Assembly (NCBI GenBank): GCA_031310005.1
Contig: CM062388.1
Location: 1-64,000 of the forward strand
Origin: Dactylellina haptotyla
Lineage: Eukaryota; Ascomycota; Orbiliomycetes; Orbiliales; Orbiliaceae
DNA length: 64,000 nucleotides
Direction: 5' to 3'
Shown here: positions 9,731 to 20,699 of the stretch, one piece after another
Position numbering within the stretch: position 1 is the first letter of the stretch
Layout of the letters: every line of letters starts with the position of its first letter
Translations under genes and position numbers: made by a program
The notes under the pieces: model-generated
The model's input: only the letters and a program-made list of their open reading frames with translations
Database searches by the model: none
What the model was told of the DNA's origin: nothing

Positions 9731-11110
9731 CTACTTGCCCCTTCTCTTAGAAGCATTCACGTTCTTCCCAGCCCCAACCTTCGGGTTCCCACCGTGCCCG
9801 AGCCTCTCCCCGGTCAACAAACCAGGCAAGTAATCCCTATCCATCAAATCTCGCTCCTTGACCCGCTTGCTCTCCTTCGTCGCCTTCTCGTACTCCTTCT
9901 GGTCTTCCGAAAGCACTATATTCTCCCGAACACCCTTCATGCTCGCCGTCCCGTGCTGCGGTTTAGCTATACTGAAGACGTTTCCCCGGTTATTCCACTG
10001 CCAGTTCATCTTCAGATGAACCCTGAAGACGCCGTTGGCATCTGTCGAACAAGTTACTTTGGTGAGCGACGGCTGGCCGCACGACGGACAGAACTGCTTG
10101 GTCATATCTCGCACGGTCTTGAAGCATGCATGGCACCTGAGCACGTGGGACTTGACGGATGTGATGCGACTCATCGTGGCAGGGGAGAATAAGTGGATGT
10201 GTAGCTGCAGAAGGACGTTCTGCATGGCGAAATCGGTCGTGCAGCACGCCGTGGTGATCTGGGCCGCCGTCGTAGCTGGCGTCGACGTGGTTCCGTCCGA
10301 TGTCAGGTGAACACCCAAGTTGTCCGGCGTGATCCAGTCGTCTTCCGAGTCCGTGGTAACCTCAGGCTCCCGTTCGGCAACTTCTTCAGCTTGGGGTTCG
10401 GATTCTAGCCGCAAATTTCCCATAGACGCACTGATAGACGGCTCCTCGTCAGGAACTGGTACTTCTTCCTCGACCTTCGCCTCTAGTGCATCCTCTATCT
10501 GCGGAGTATCCTCCGTTGGCGCGGGAATAGGCACCGGTACAGATTTAGACTTCTTTCCTCGAGAAACAGGTACGGTCGTCCAACCTTCCTCCTCCTCAAC
10601 TTCGTTCGACTCGGCAAGGGTTTGCTCGTCACCAGTGCCTGCTGCTTTCCCCTTCCCACGACCCCGCCGCCGACTCTTCTTCCCAGAAGTCTCCTTGTTC
10701 TCCTTGCTCTGTTCCTTTTCCTTCAAGCGTTTCTCAAACTCTTGAGCGCCCCCCAGCTTCTCACACTCGATCTCGTACGTCAAGGCCAAAACTTGCATAT
10801 CCGTCGCTCCCAGAACTCCATAGTCGCCAGTTTTCCTCGAAAAGTTGGACACATACTTTATACTCTCCGGTTTGGGGGAACGGTACTCCAAGAACGGCGC
10901 CCACAGGGTATCGAATCGTGCGCGGGTCGCTGCATCGCGGATTTCAGAGACGACGGAAGGTAACGTTATGAGTTTTGCGGACTTTGTCAGAAGCGACTGT
11001 GGGGAGCAGACGTTTTTGATAATCGGACCAGTATCGATTATCAAGGTATCGATTTCGGTTTGAGGGCCCCCCGCGGCAAGATGGGTGTCTGTTGAATTCT
11101 CGGCCATCAT
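9731..11110 (-). CDS. NOB1: 20S pre-rRNA endonuclease Nob1
   Basis: Nob1 cleaves 20S pre-rRNA at site D in late cytoplasmic 40S maturation. This is a single exon of 459 residues. The N-terminal PIN domain starts with LIIDTGPIIKN, carrying the first catalytic Asp, and continues with ITLPSVVSEIRD and GDYGVLGATDMQVLAL. The middle is Lys/Glu-rich and acidic. A zinc ribbon follows (CHACFKTVRDMTKQFCPSCG), then the KVTCSTDANGVFRVHLK strand block typical of Nob1. The C-terminus is basic (KNVNASKRRGK). Two adjacent Met codons open the frame and either could be used. Length and domain order match the family. Confidence 0.96.
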   Translation of the reverse strand: MMAENSTDTHLAAGGPQTEIDTLIIDTGPIIKNVCSPQSLLTKSAKLITLPSVVSEIRDAATRARFDTLWAPFLEYRSPKPESIKYVSNFSRKTGDYGVLGATDMQVLALTYEIECEKLGGAQEFEKRLKEKEQSKENKETSGKKSRRRGRGKGKAAGTGDEQTLAESNEVEEEEGWTTVPVSRGKKSKSVPVPIPAPTEDTPQIEDALEAKVEEEVPVPDEEPSISASMGNLRLESEPQAEEVAEREPEVTTDSEDDWITPDNLGVHLTSDGTTSTPATTAAQITTACCTTDFAMQNVLLQLHIHLFSPATMSRITSVKSHVLRCHACFKTVRDMTKQFCPSCGQPSLTKVTCSTDANGVFRVHLKMNWQWNNRGNVFSIAKPQHGTASMKGVRENIVLSEDQKEYEKATKESKRVKERDLMDRDYLPGLLTGERLGHGGNPKVGAGKNVNASKRRGK

Positions 11111-14100
11111 GTAACTACTAGTGGGTGTATGTGGTGGGGAAATTCGAGGTGTGTGTGTGTGTGTCGATGGACGAAAGCTAGGTACAAGACTGGGACGAAA
11201 GAAATTTCATTCTGCAGTTATAGCCAGCAACACATAGACGTATTCGTCCGCCAACAACGAACCAACTGGACGCCAGGCCCACCGGAGAGCCTCGATGCAA
11301 GACCAAACCCGGGTTCTAAACTGGAAAGTATCTGGAAATTAACCCCCAATCCCGAAGTCAAATAACCTGCGGGCTTGGACCGTACATGAAGTAGAGCATC
11401 CAAGATAATTGGAGTCGTCTACTCCAATCGAAGCGGCACGGTGTAATGGAAATATGCCCCCAAATCTTTCCTATGTATCAAAATTTAAAACACCCCCACG
11501 TTCAAGTGGTTCGACTCCGCGATCGAATAAAATTTCGAAAAAACTTGTTGGTCTATAGCAAAGTCCCAGTATTCCAGGGCCATGAGCACCATGTCCGAGA
11601 TCGGATTGGCGAACAGATCCACTAGTTTCCGGCAGACTTGGGTCTTTGGGGCCGCCTCGATTGATGATTCAACAGGGTCTCCAGCGCGAGATTAACGATG
11701 ATATATCCCGAATCTCCAGTGCCTAAGTAGGTGGTGGGTTCTTAAGCGAATAAGACCGGCTTGTTGATATAATCCAAACTTGCAAAAAAGTTAATTGAGC
11801 AGCCCGCTCTTTCCCAATTTCGGAACTAGCCCATCCGTTCGGTGTGCCGCTATCATTCTTGGGATCTGATCCTTCGCCTGCCGGCTATATATATTTTTTC
11901 ACACCTAAAATGCAGATGCGCACAAGGTAACACAACCGACAGACAGCATGGCCTTCCTTGCGCTCTGTCGCTGAACGAGCCCGGGTCTGGGCTTCTTATA
12001 CGAGAGGGTGCTGGGCCACCTCCGCACCGCTGCTTTGACGTTGCACTCTCAGAAAAAACGATAATCCATTGGCAAATATTTTTGTGCACCTGCATGAAGT
12101 GTGCTGGTTGAGGGAGCGTGGTCCGTTGGGAACGGTTTCTGCACTTCTACTTTCGACAATTCGCGTTTGTGCATTTGCGACGTCTGCCTTAGAACGCAGT
12201 TGTGCGGACGCAACGGGTCTCGAGCCTCGACGCGGGCCCGTCTTAGATAGCTGGCGGGGTGCTAACTATTCGCAAATACTTAGTTAAAAGGTATCGCTTT
12301 ACCCCTCTTTCGACAAAAAAAAAAAGATTCCAATGGGTGCTGCTAAATCGAGAGTACTTAAGCTGGCTCCTGTTCCCTCCCCCTCCAAGTTCTGTGCCAG
12401 CCAGGCCAGGACATTTTTCGCCGCCACACATCCAATTCGACCCCAACCGAAGAACTGCAAGGCCACCCACCATAACAAGCTCTGAAAAGGACGAGCTTGA
12501 GGACCGGTCCTCAGGGCTCAATTCTAGGCAATGGACTTGACATTGCTACAAATAAAGTTGCGGGGGAAGAAGCTTATATATTGGCGATGCTGGTAAAATG
12601 CCCCATGAGCTTCAATTGCTTCTTCTCGATCGAAACTGACCCCTTTTTAGTACCAGCCCGCGAGAATAAACACAAGCGCTGGAGTGTTTGGGTTTTGTTG
12701 TTCACGCAAAGGACGGACCAAATCCATTATTTCAACCTCGGCCTAGTTGAGGCTCTGCGACTCCACCGTATCTTTCGCGGCGAAGGAAAAACGCAACCCA
12801 GAAACCACAACTCGGGCAACCCATTTGTAAATTCGCTGATACGCACCTTACCAGGGAGCTGAGACCACCGTCCAGGCATTTCCACCCGTCGAGGGATTTC
12901 CTATCGTGGACACACCCACACACCCACCGGCATGGAATCATGACGTCGGTACAAAAATATGCGTCACATGGCTCCATGCGCCATTTACAGCATCGGCACG
13001 GGTGATCCTTTTGACAAAGTACTCAGTCACAGCGTTTTCTTCTCTTTTGGAGATACCCGTCGGACACTCGCTAAGTTCTTAGCGAGAGACATTTGGGAAC
13101 ACTGGACCAGAGCGGTGGTACTTTTTGTCTAGGATTCTTCAAAACGTTCTTTCGGCGACCCCCCAAATACCACTCTGTTCGTGATCTCGACCGACAGATA
13201 CGTGGGTATCTTCTCGAGGATACTGCAAGCACTCTCAAGGCATTCTCTGCTGGCAGAAAACGCACGATGGAAATACTGTATTTTCAGATTTTAACGGGCC
13301 GGTATTCCGAGTTATTTCGTCAGAGGAGCGCAGCTATTCGATGGTCGAGTGCAGCAGGCGGGGTAAGTTGCCTCCTTGCGCTCCACGTCAAAAATTAAAA
13401 AGAGGAGAACGAACCGACAATGAAATGTACTCGAGTACATGGGCTGGATTCCAACTAAATGTCACAACCTGCAGTACTTTGCTTATTTTTACCTTCACCC
13501 GGCCAATCGAAGGCTGCATTTTATTTCTCGACTTGTACTACTCGTTGCGCTTGAGCCCTCTGCTGGCCCCTCCATCCATCGACGAAACACTTCTCCCCCC
13601 ACACGAGTCTTATCAATACAAATACCCTTCCACGATCTGTCGCATCGCCGAGTTGTATTGAGTCACATGGTGCATTTCACTCAGGCATTTGGTCGTATTC
13701 TCACAAATAGGAAGCAGACGCATGGCGTCGAATATCATTTACCTGTTATCTTCGGTGGCATTCACGGCCGGGGTGCATGATAGCGAATGAGGGCTCCGGT
13801 TGGACACGGATACGAATGGATCAAGTGGCCGTAGGAGTCGTCTGGAAAATCAGTAGAACGTTCAAACGATTATTCTTCGATATAGGGCCTGTCCAAGTAC
13901 GAGTTAAGACGAATCGGGAGAAATTTTAACCAAGTTCGAACACCGAGGAGTGGGGAAACTGTCTAATCTATCCTTTTTTCGAATTTGGGGTTTTCGTTTC
14001 GCCTTCGGCAAACTCTCTAGCCGGTTTATTTCGTCTAAACGGCGTCGACTGGGGGCGTGCTTTTGGCAATGGGAGCTGGGACACCTCCTCGCATGCAGAA

Positions 14101-14453
14101 GCATGAACATCTTTCGACCAGGAGGTTCCCTCCCTGCCTGTCAGTGGACTTCTACCAATCACAGTATTGATGAGGCTCTGCTGCATATTTTCTGGAAGCA
14201 TGGGTCTGTCCCAAGCCGTCCGGGTATTTTGGTTGGGTCTTGTATTCTGGGTCTGGAGAGGTTCAATTATTTAAAGAATCTCAAAGTTCTGAAAGTTTCA
14301 GCCTTCTCTGCAAAATGATCTTCATCCATATCCATCTCTCCAGTCTGTTGTGACACAGATTGCATAATATATTAATATAGAAATAAGCCTTTTTATTGGT
14401 ATTACAGAAATCTTTCAAACAGATCAGGATGGTAAGCTTATACCGATTCTCTT
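11111..14453. other. 3.3-kb gene desert
   Basis: No open frame here has protein-like composition, a signal peptide or a splice-connected partner. Visible local features are a GT run at 11151-11162, a 12-base A run near 12318 and a TGACGTC (CRE-like) site near 12942. The base composition is not strikingly AT-rich and I see no terminal repeats. It may be a long promoter or untranslated leader for the plus-strand gene that ends at 16384, or contain a non-coding transcript; neither is shown by the sequence. Confidence 0.45.
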
Positions 14454-14517
14454 CAGTTTTTTATAATTTTAAAGCCAAAAGCTACGGATATATTCACCAG
14501 CAAAAGTGAAACGCTAA

Positions 14518-15093
14518 TCATAATACGTATAGGATGGGTATCTGATATGCTGGAGGATAACAAACGCCGACGGCATAATTGCCAACCACTGGGAATACCA
14601 GTACCCCCTTGGCTTGGATATGTGGTGGGAGAACCACAGGCTGAGGTACTTGACGCCACAGCAGTCGTCAGGGTTGTCAGACATGCGGATAGTGTCCTCT
14701 ACTATCATGCGATCGGTATTAGGCTCCGCTGGAGGCAGCCCGGTCCTGCGCTTCGAGGGGAAATCATCTCCAATGGAACCCACTACACCCTGGAGTTTCC
14801 TCCGGTGGTGTCCAGAATTACCGATACGGGACGACAGTACACCCGCGCACCATCTAATGCTTCGATTCGGAGAAGCGCCTCCCGTGGAATGCAGCGGTCC
14901 GATTCGAAAGCCAGGGCCAAATTGTCCAGCGGCGGTACAATATCTGGTCTATCGGAGTGACCTCGGCATACACAATGGTGATAATCAGAACAATCATCGA
15001 CATGAATCGTGCTATACTTCCATTCCGGTTGGTATTTTCTGGGGTCTTCTCGGCCTGAGGTCCCTCAATCGGTGGCGAGTCGTGAGAGACATG
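14518..15093 (-). other. Possible minus-strand membrane-protein exons, unresolved
   Basis: One minus-strand frame is open from 15093 to 14854 after a CTGTAG acceptor-like site. It contains a hydrophobic segment (FMSMIVLIITIVYAEV) followed by TPIDQILYRRWTIWPWLSN, which looks like real membrane protein. The same phase reopens at about 14680-14518 (GVLVFPVVGNYAVGVCYPP). The frame is blocked between them, and other frames on both strands are also open (for example plus 14614-15183), so I cannot settle strand or exon structure. It could be a decayed gene or a gene with unrecognised introns. Confidence 0.25.
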
Positions 15094-15330
15094 CTACAGG
15101 AGTCCCTGTGGTTTGGGACGAATGGTCCCCCTGGCAGTGATCCGGAACCTTATCGTCCAGTAACAGGTGGGTACTTCTCATAGCTTCTGCTTGCAATACA
15201 AGCATACTAGAATCCCGAGCTTATTCTGTACATTTATAGCGGTTCTCCCAGAAGGCTATTATTTGAAGGTCTGGATCGGGGTCCCAACTTGGCGAGGACC
15301 CTTGAAAAGTTGCTTTTTTAAATTTTCTAG

Positions 15331-16384
15331 TTACGGGGAAATCCTCGTCGATGACGACCCGTCATTTGATGATGATGGATCGGATACGGAGCGCGAGGAT
15401 AATGGAGACAGTGGCGACGAGGATGAAGGGCATTCTGGTAGCTTCCAATACGACACTAATCTCATAGTCGCCGCAGCTGCTAGTCAGGTGGTCAGGCACG
15501 GGCACGCATTCGTCCGCAAGAGCAGCTCCTCAAGCGGTCGATCTCGAAGCACAAAGTTGAAATATTCATCACAAGAAGGGTCCTCGCAGAGCCTAATGGT
15601 GATCGATAAACGAGGAGTTGCGTCGAGGTCACACCCAATCCCAGAAAGTCTCCTGTTGGACAAACTCTACCTTCTCGATGAACCGCTCGCCAGAGGCCGA
15701 ATTTACCTACGCCAAAGCAAAGAACAACGGAAAGATCTCCTCTATAACGGCACAGGCCTACAGCTCGAATACCTCCCTTCCACAGCTGAAAGATATGAAC
15801 AGGGCTATGGCTCGGAGAACTACCAACGGGACCAAGCCCCTCGCGAATACCGAGAACGGAAGCGCGAGGGCGAGAGACGGCAGCATAGGCGAGCTACGTT
15901 CGACCAGTTCCCAGTGTACCCGCAAGCGCGCCGTCCACAGGAATTCCGAGGAAATTTCCCCCTAGTGCCTGCTGGAAACTTCGAGGCTGTTGATTACGAG
16001 CCCGAGAGATTTAACCGAAGAGTGCCCGATGACTACGCCGAGCCTGATGACGATGCTAGTCACTATAGTTCGAGCGGGCGTGGTAGACATCGCTTCGACG
16101 ATCAGATGGATATCGGGGAGGATGAGACATCGCAGAGCTCAGCAGGAACCGATTCATACTTCCCAGCGATATATGAAGATGATGCGGAAGGTAGTGTCTA
16201 CGGAGACACTGCCGACGAGGAGGACATTATCACGTCGTTTAGGGAGCGAGGCCCGCCCGGCCGCCGAAGCCATACGAATTACCCGACTTACCATGAGGAG
16301 GACACTAGAGCGGCCGAAGAAGCTAGGGCCATGGCCATGGTGGTTGAAGATGACAGGAGAAGACATAGGAAGCGTCATCGTTGA
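15331..16384 (+). CDS. Charged Ser/Arg-rich protein of unknown function (last exon)
   Basis: I do not recognise this protein. The frame is open from 15167, but 15331 follows a TTTTCTAG acceptor and the residues before it are not protein-like, so I take 15331-16384 as the final exon. The upstream exon or exons are unresolved. The product begins with an acidic run (YGEILVDDDPSFDDDG), then a block (YDTNLIVAAAASQVVRHGHAFV, KLYLLDEPLARGRIYLRQSKEQ) that looks folded. It ends in a long disordered, charged tail rich in Arg, Asp, Ser and Tyr, closing with DRRRHRKRHR, a likely nuclear signal. No catalytic motif is seen. A T-rich 3' UTR follows. If no upstream exon exists, translation would start at the Met near 15597. 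Confidence 0.6.
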
Positions 16385-16845
16385 TTGTAACTTTTCCCTT
16401 CTTTCTTCTTTGTTTTTATTTTTCCTTTCGCGAGTCGCTCGCCCCCTTGCAGCAATGAGTTAACGCTTTTTACGACAGTGATGATTAGAATGACTTTTAT
16501 GACTTAGTCTCTTTTCAATCTTTGTAGCTTTTAAAACGAAATTGGAACAGTTAGCGGTTGTTTATTTTGCTTCTTATCTTTTTTCTTATCATTAATACCT
16601 TTCTTATTTTTTCTTATCCTTAATTAGTGGAGAAGTTTGCTGATGTTCGTTCTCGAGCTCGTTCTTATATTCTTTCTCGTCGGTGCTTGGGGGATGATGG
16701 TTTTTTCGTGCATAATTGTGAAGATCTCTAGTTTCTTCGTTCGCATCCCATTGTATTTACAATCACAATATCCTTTATATCGTACATATATATACACACG
16801 AAGAAAAATATCAAAGGATTCTTACACGCTCTCCATTCCTCTCTC
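16385..16845. other. T-rich convergent 3' region
   Basis: This 461-base stretch lies between two converging genes. It is strongly T-rich on the plus strand (many CTTTTT and TTCTT runs), as expected for fungal 3' UTRs and polyadenylation. No gene is seen. Confidence 0.5.
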
Positions 16846-17666
16846 TCACTTTCTCTTCTGCTTCTTCGACTTGCTCCTGGCGGCATTAGCCATTCTCCTG
16901 AACTTAGCCTGCGCCTTCAGGTCATTCGATCTCGTCAATCTCTTCCATCTCATCTTATTCGGCTTGGGCACGTGCACTGGGTGCTCCTCCATGTATTTTC
17001 CTAACCGCCAGCCGCTCGGCTTGACGATATAACCACCAGGACGCTTCTCCACCGTTTTGAAATCAAGGTTCTCTTCACCAGCAGCCTTCCTCTCCAGATG
17101 GGCTACTTCCTGCGACGACATTTCAACTTGCAGCAATCCGAGCAATCTGCTTCTGGCGGCGTTCGGCGGCCGGGGTAGTTTCTGCTCCCGGGTGATGGCG
17201 ACACCGATGAACTTTCTCTTGGGTTGTTTTGGATCGAGGTAATGACGGACGAAACCGGGGCAGAGGGCGTAAAGCGTATGGTCTCTGCCCATGCCGACGT
17301 TCTCTCCGGGGTACCAATTGGTGCCCCGCTGACGGAATAGAATCATGCCCTTGCGCACTCGTTCACCTGCAGTTTAATAAGTATCAGTTCTGTTGAGCAC
17401 CGAATTGGATCGATTGAATGAGCTGGAAAGTCAATTGTCGTACCTCCGGTCTTCTTAGCACCCAATCTTCGACCAGCAGAGTCACCGGGACCGTTGGCGG
17501 CACCGGATGTCTTGTGGGTGGCATATCTGAGGAACGTGAGGATGGGCGACTGGTAGCGGGTGCATGTCTGCTGGAGGAGGGAGGGCGACGATGTCGACCT
17601 GATGGATTGGCGGAAGGAGGAGATTGACCGCGCCACAGCAGCTGCGACGGGCGAAGGAGTCGGCAT
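16846..17666 (-). CDS. MRP7: Mitochondrial large-subunit ribosomal protein bL27m
   Basis: This is a component of the 54S mitochondrial ribosomal subunit near the peptidyl-transferase centre. Exons are 17444-17666 and 16846-17366 with a 77-nt intron (GTACGA to TGCAG), giving 247 residues. The N-terminus ([20 protein letters not shown]) is an Arg/Ser-rich mitochondrial presequence. Mature bL27 begins at [20 protein letters not shown] and continues through [20 protein letters not shown] and [20 protein letters not shown]. The splice falls exactly within the KKTGG-ERV core motif, which confirms it. The C-terminal extension of over 100 basic residues, with [16 protein letters not shown], is typical of fungal bL27m. 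It is divergent from LCL2. Confidence 0.94.
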
Positions 17667-18045
17667 GTTTCGATTGTCTGTTTTCTGTCGTTCGAAAGTT
17701 CGGTCGTCGTCGCCGGCGCCGTTGCACAAAGCAAAAAGTTTTGGTGTTGCGAGCAAATCGAGAATGCCGCACAATTTGCAGTGCCCAAAAGTGCTGCGGG
17801 TACGCGCGGACTCTCGGGCACAAACAACCACCGCGGAATATCGACAGTTGGCCTCAACCGCGCATAAGAATATATTATCCAACCACTCTCCGTCGATAAT
17901 CTGTAAACTACACTGCAAAGAAACTTGGGTGGACGAAAAGATATCCTGCGGGCCAGACGACTAATACGAAAAATTACTCTTCCGAAGAATTCGACAGTTC
18001 CACAATCACAAACGTAATATATTATTATCACTTTACGACAAAGTC
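17667..18045. promoter_or_regulatory. Shared promoter of bL27m and LCL2
   Basis: This 379-base region separates the start codons of two divergent genes. It is moderately GC-rich near the bL27m start and AT-rich (AATATATTATTATCA) just before LCL2. I see no clear canonical TATA box. Confidence 0.4.
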
Positions 18046-18482
18046 ATGATCCGATTCACATTATTGTCCGTGTTACTCTTGGTGACGGGACCTCTTCTCG
18101 TCGCCGCCCAATTCGGTGGCGGTTTCTTCGAGCACCTCTTCAACGGCGGCGAGCACGGTCACCACCAGCAGCGGCAGCAGGACGTCGGCTCTGATAGCGC
18201 TTGGTACCGACAAACCTACGCTCAAGGTATTGATAACCCTCATTGCTGACTATCATCAAGCACCAGCTAATATACTCCGGATTCTCCACAGCTCACTGCA
18301 GCAAGTACCTGTGCCCCGGTACCCTTTCGTGCGTCGATAAAGCGACCCATTGTCCGTGCCCGTTCCCAGATCACGAGGAGAAGTTCGAATTGTCCGACGG
18401 CTCCGCCATCTGTATCACCAAGACCGGAAAACCAGGAAGCGTTTCGAAGAAGGTCGAGCTCGCACGAAAGGGATTGTTGTAA
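18046..18482 (+). CDS. LCL2: Long chronological lifespan protein 2 (Lcl2)
   Basis: This is a small secretory-pathway protein linked in yeast to ER-associated degradation and lifespan. Exons are 18046-18226 and 18292-18482 with a 65-nt intron (GTATTG to CACAG, branch TGCTGAC at 18244-18250), giving 123 residues. The signal peptide covers residues 1-21 ([20 protein letters not shown]). The family block follows: FFEHLF, then [13 protein letters not shown], then [15 protein letters not shown] and GSAICITK. Six cysteines are conserved in position. Length and motif order match fungal Lcl2. Confidence 0.93.
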
Positions 18483-19277
18483 TGGAATGGGCGATATATA
18501 TTGTGTATTTTGTATTTGGCGAATAGAAAGTATAGGTTTCGACGTTCACCAGATGGGCTTGTACGATATAATATATATACTGAATTTGAGAATCTACCAT
18601 TACATTGAACAGTTGAAGCCTTGGTCGAGCAGGACCGAATGGGAATAGCAGAATTGGCCAATGGCATGCGCCGTAATCCGGTGTGGCTGCAGGGCTCATC
18701 GGCTGGGATTTCTTTGGCAGCTCGCCAAAATTTCCTTCGGCTGGAGCCGCACACACAAAAAGTTTCTTTCCTCCAACAACCTCGCACACACCACCACTGA
18801 ATATTCTTGCATTCCCACCACCACCTCTCAAGGCTACCTCTCTCTACCCCTCTTCGACAGACGTCATATCGGTGGAAACTATCGTCCTCGAGTGTAATCG
18901 TACGATACCACCGACTCGAGATTCGGTGTTACTGTCGCTGCAATGGTCTTCTTATAGGTGAGTCCACTCGTGTGCGTGTGCCGATATGTGATTCATACTT
19001 CGAAATGCAACCTCCCACCTTGCTATGATGACAGCCTTATATCAATGCCTAGACTATTGACGCGAGCTTCTCCGTCATGTACCATGCTGGCTTGATTTAC
19101 ATCTTTTACAAGATAGACTACAACGGTATCTGAGTGCATCTGGGACATCCAATCCTGTTTTACCATACACACCTATGCTGCGTATCTATGATGTTTGACA
19201 TGTCTCATACTAAATCATCAATATAGTCTTAGATCTAGTTCAAGATCGCACTTTTTCAAACATATCTCTATTCCACG
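18483..19277. other. Intergenic, SEN2 upstream region
   Basis: This 795-base stretch lies between LCL2 and SEN2, both on the plus strand. It contains the LCL2 3' UTR and the SEN2 promoter. The short frames lack protein-like composition. No repeat or RNA gene is seen. Confidence 0.5.
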
Positions 19278-20699
19278 ATGGCGGAGGCCTCTGGATCCAG
19301 TGCCTCCGCACTGGGAAACAACACCACACCATCGACACCAAAGTCGAAACGCCCGAATTATAACATCATCCATGCCGACCCTCTCCCCGTCGTCTTGTAT
19401 CACGCCCCTCCCTTGATACCCCACAATCCACTCTCCATCATCCACCACCTCTATCTCTTCTTCTTCCCTCCAGTAATCTCACACAAGACCATATACACGG
19501 GAATGTTCTCCCCCGTGACGATGTCCGTGGAAGTTCGAGACCCGAAAGCAGTTTTAGATCTTTGGCAGAAAGGATTCTGGGGTAAAGGAAGTTTGAGTCG
19601 GAGTGAACCAACCTGGTTGAATCGAGAGATGCGCCGGTTGGGAGATACTCGAGTTGGGGAAACATCCGAAGAGATAACCCGCAAGCGTAGGGACCAACGG
19701 AAAGAGATGAAGAAAGAAAGAGCTCGCAAAGAGAAAGAAGAACTGGAAAAGGTTAAGGAAGCTGAGGCGGATAAAAAGATTAACGGAGCTGCAACCAATG
19801 GGAAGCCAATTGTTGTGGATGCCAAGGTGGTCGTTGACCTTGAAGAAGAGATCAATGGCTTGGATAGTGCGGTTGACCAGCCCGGTGAGCCACACAAGTT
19901 GAGTGTCCCGCTGGGTCTGCCTACGCCTCCGCTGTCCGTAACCGACGAAAGCGACGGATTGGATCTTGAAGCGAAGACCTCTACCTCCGAGGTCGAAGCT
20001 GGCCCCGTATTAGATTCTGAGCCTCCTGCTCCTGCTCTTCAGCCCGCCAAAGTTGTTAGGTTTGACGCAAACACCACAACGAAGGAAATACCAGTTGAGA
20101 AACATGTCAACGTTAAGGAACAAGAGCACCTTCAACTCACGCTATGCGAGGCATTCTTCCTCACATATGCAGTTGGAGTTCTCGAAATCACAACCCAGGG
20201 ATCATCGGAGCCCCTCGCGGTATCGAAACTACTCGAATTGTTCATCCGTCACTCTTGTTTCCCGCCGCTTCCAGAATCATCGGTCTCGATTTCAGCGCTC
20301 AATCCTGACAACGCATTCCTTATCAACTATGCTGTATATCATCATTTCCGCTCGCTAGGTTGGGTTGTCAAATCGGGTGTCAAGTTCTCAGTAGATTATT
20401 TGCTGTACAAACGCGGGCCCGTCTTCACTCACGCCGAGTTTGGGGTGTTGATAATCCCCAGCTACAGCCGATGGGGTAGGGAGGAGAATATGGGCAAGGA
20501 GTGGCATTGGCTGCACAGTATAACGAGAGTGAATAGCCAGGTTAAGAAAACCGTTCTCTTGGTATACGTTGATGTTCCGACTGCAGATGACGTGAAAGGG
20601 TGGGATACGAAACATGATGGGATGAAGGCTCTACTCGCGGAGTACAGGATCCGGGAAGTCGCGCTCCGAAGGTGGATTCCAGGCAGGAATAGGGATTGA
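19278..20699 (+). CDS. SEN2: tRNA-splicing endonuclease catalytic subunit Sen2
   Basis: Sen2 cuts the 5' splice site of intron-containing pre-tRNAs in the heterotetrameric Sen complex. This is a single exon of 473 residues. The N-terminal part has the family's NPLSIIHHLYLFFFPP and GKGSLSRSEPTWL blocks. A charged linker rich in Lys and Glu lies between residues 130 and 290. The C-terminal endonuclease fold (from about residue 290) carries DYLLYKRGPVFTHAEFGVLI with the catalytic Tyr and His (His near 385), and the catalytic Lys in VNSQVKKTVLLVYV (near 423). All three catalytic residues are present, so activity is expected. Members of this family range from about 380 to 560 residues. Confidence 0.95.
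   Translation: MAEASGSSASALGNNTTPSTPKSKRPNYNIIHADPLPVVLYHAPPLIPHNPLSIIHHLYLFFFPPVISHKTIYTGMFSPVTMSVEVRDPKAVLDLWQKGFWGKGSLSRSEPTWLNREMRRLGDTRVGETSEEITRKRRDQRKEMKKERARKEKEELEKVKEAEADKKINGAATNGKPIVVDAKVVVDLEEEINGLDSAVDQPGEPHKLSVPLGLPTPPLSVTDESDGLDLEAKTSTSEVEAGPVLDSEPPAPALQPAKVVRFDANTTTKEIPVEKHVNVKEQEHLQLTLCEAFFLTYAVGVLEITTQGSSEPLAVSKLLELFIRHSCFPPLPESSVSISALNPDNAFLINYAVYHHFRSLGWVVKSGVKFSVDYLLYKRGPVFTHAEFGVLIIPSYSRWGREENMGKEWHWLHSITRVNSQVKKTVLLVYVDVPTADDVKGWDTKHDGMKALLAEYRIREVALRRWIPGRNRD

Noticed and set aside
11500-11525. GGTTCGACTCC resembling a tRNA B box
   Set aside because: No matching A box 30-60 bases upstream, no acceptor-stem pairing and no poly-T terminator.
14614-15183. Plus-strand 189-codon frame as an upstream exon of the charged protein
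   Set aside because: Its possible donor at 15166-15167 has the wrong phase for the exon at 15331, and two minus-strand frames are equally open there.
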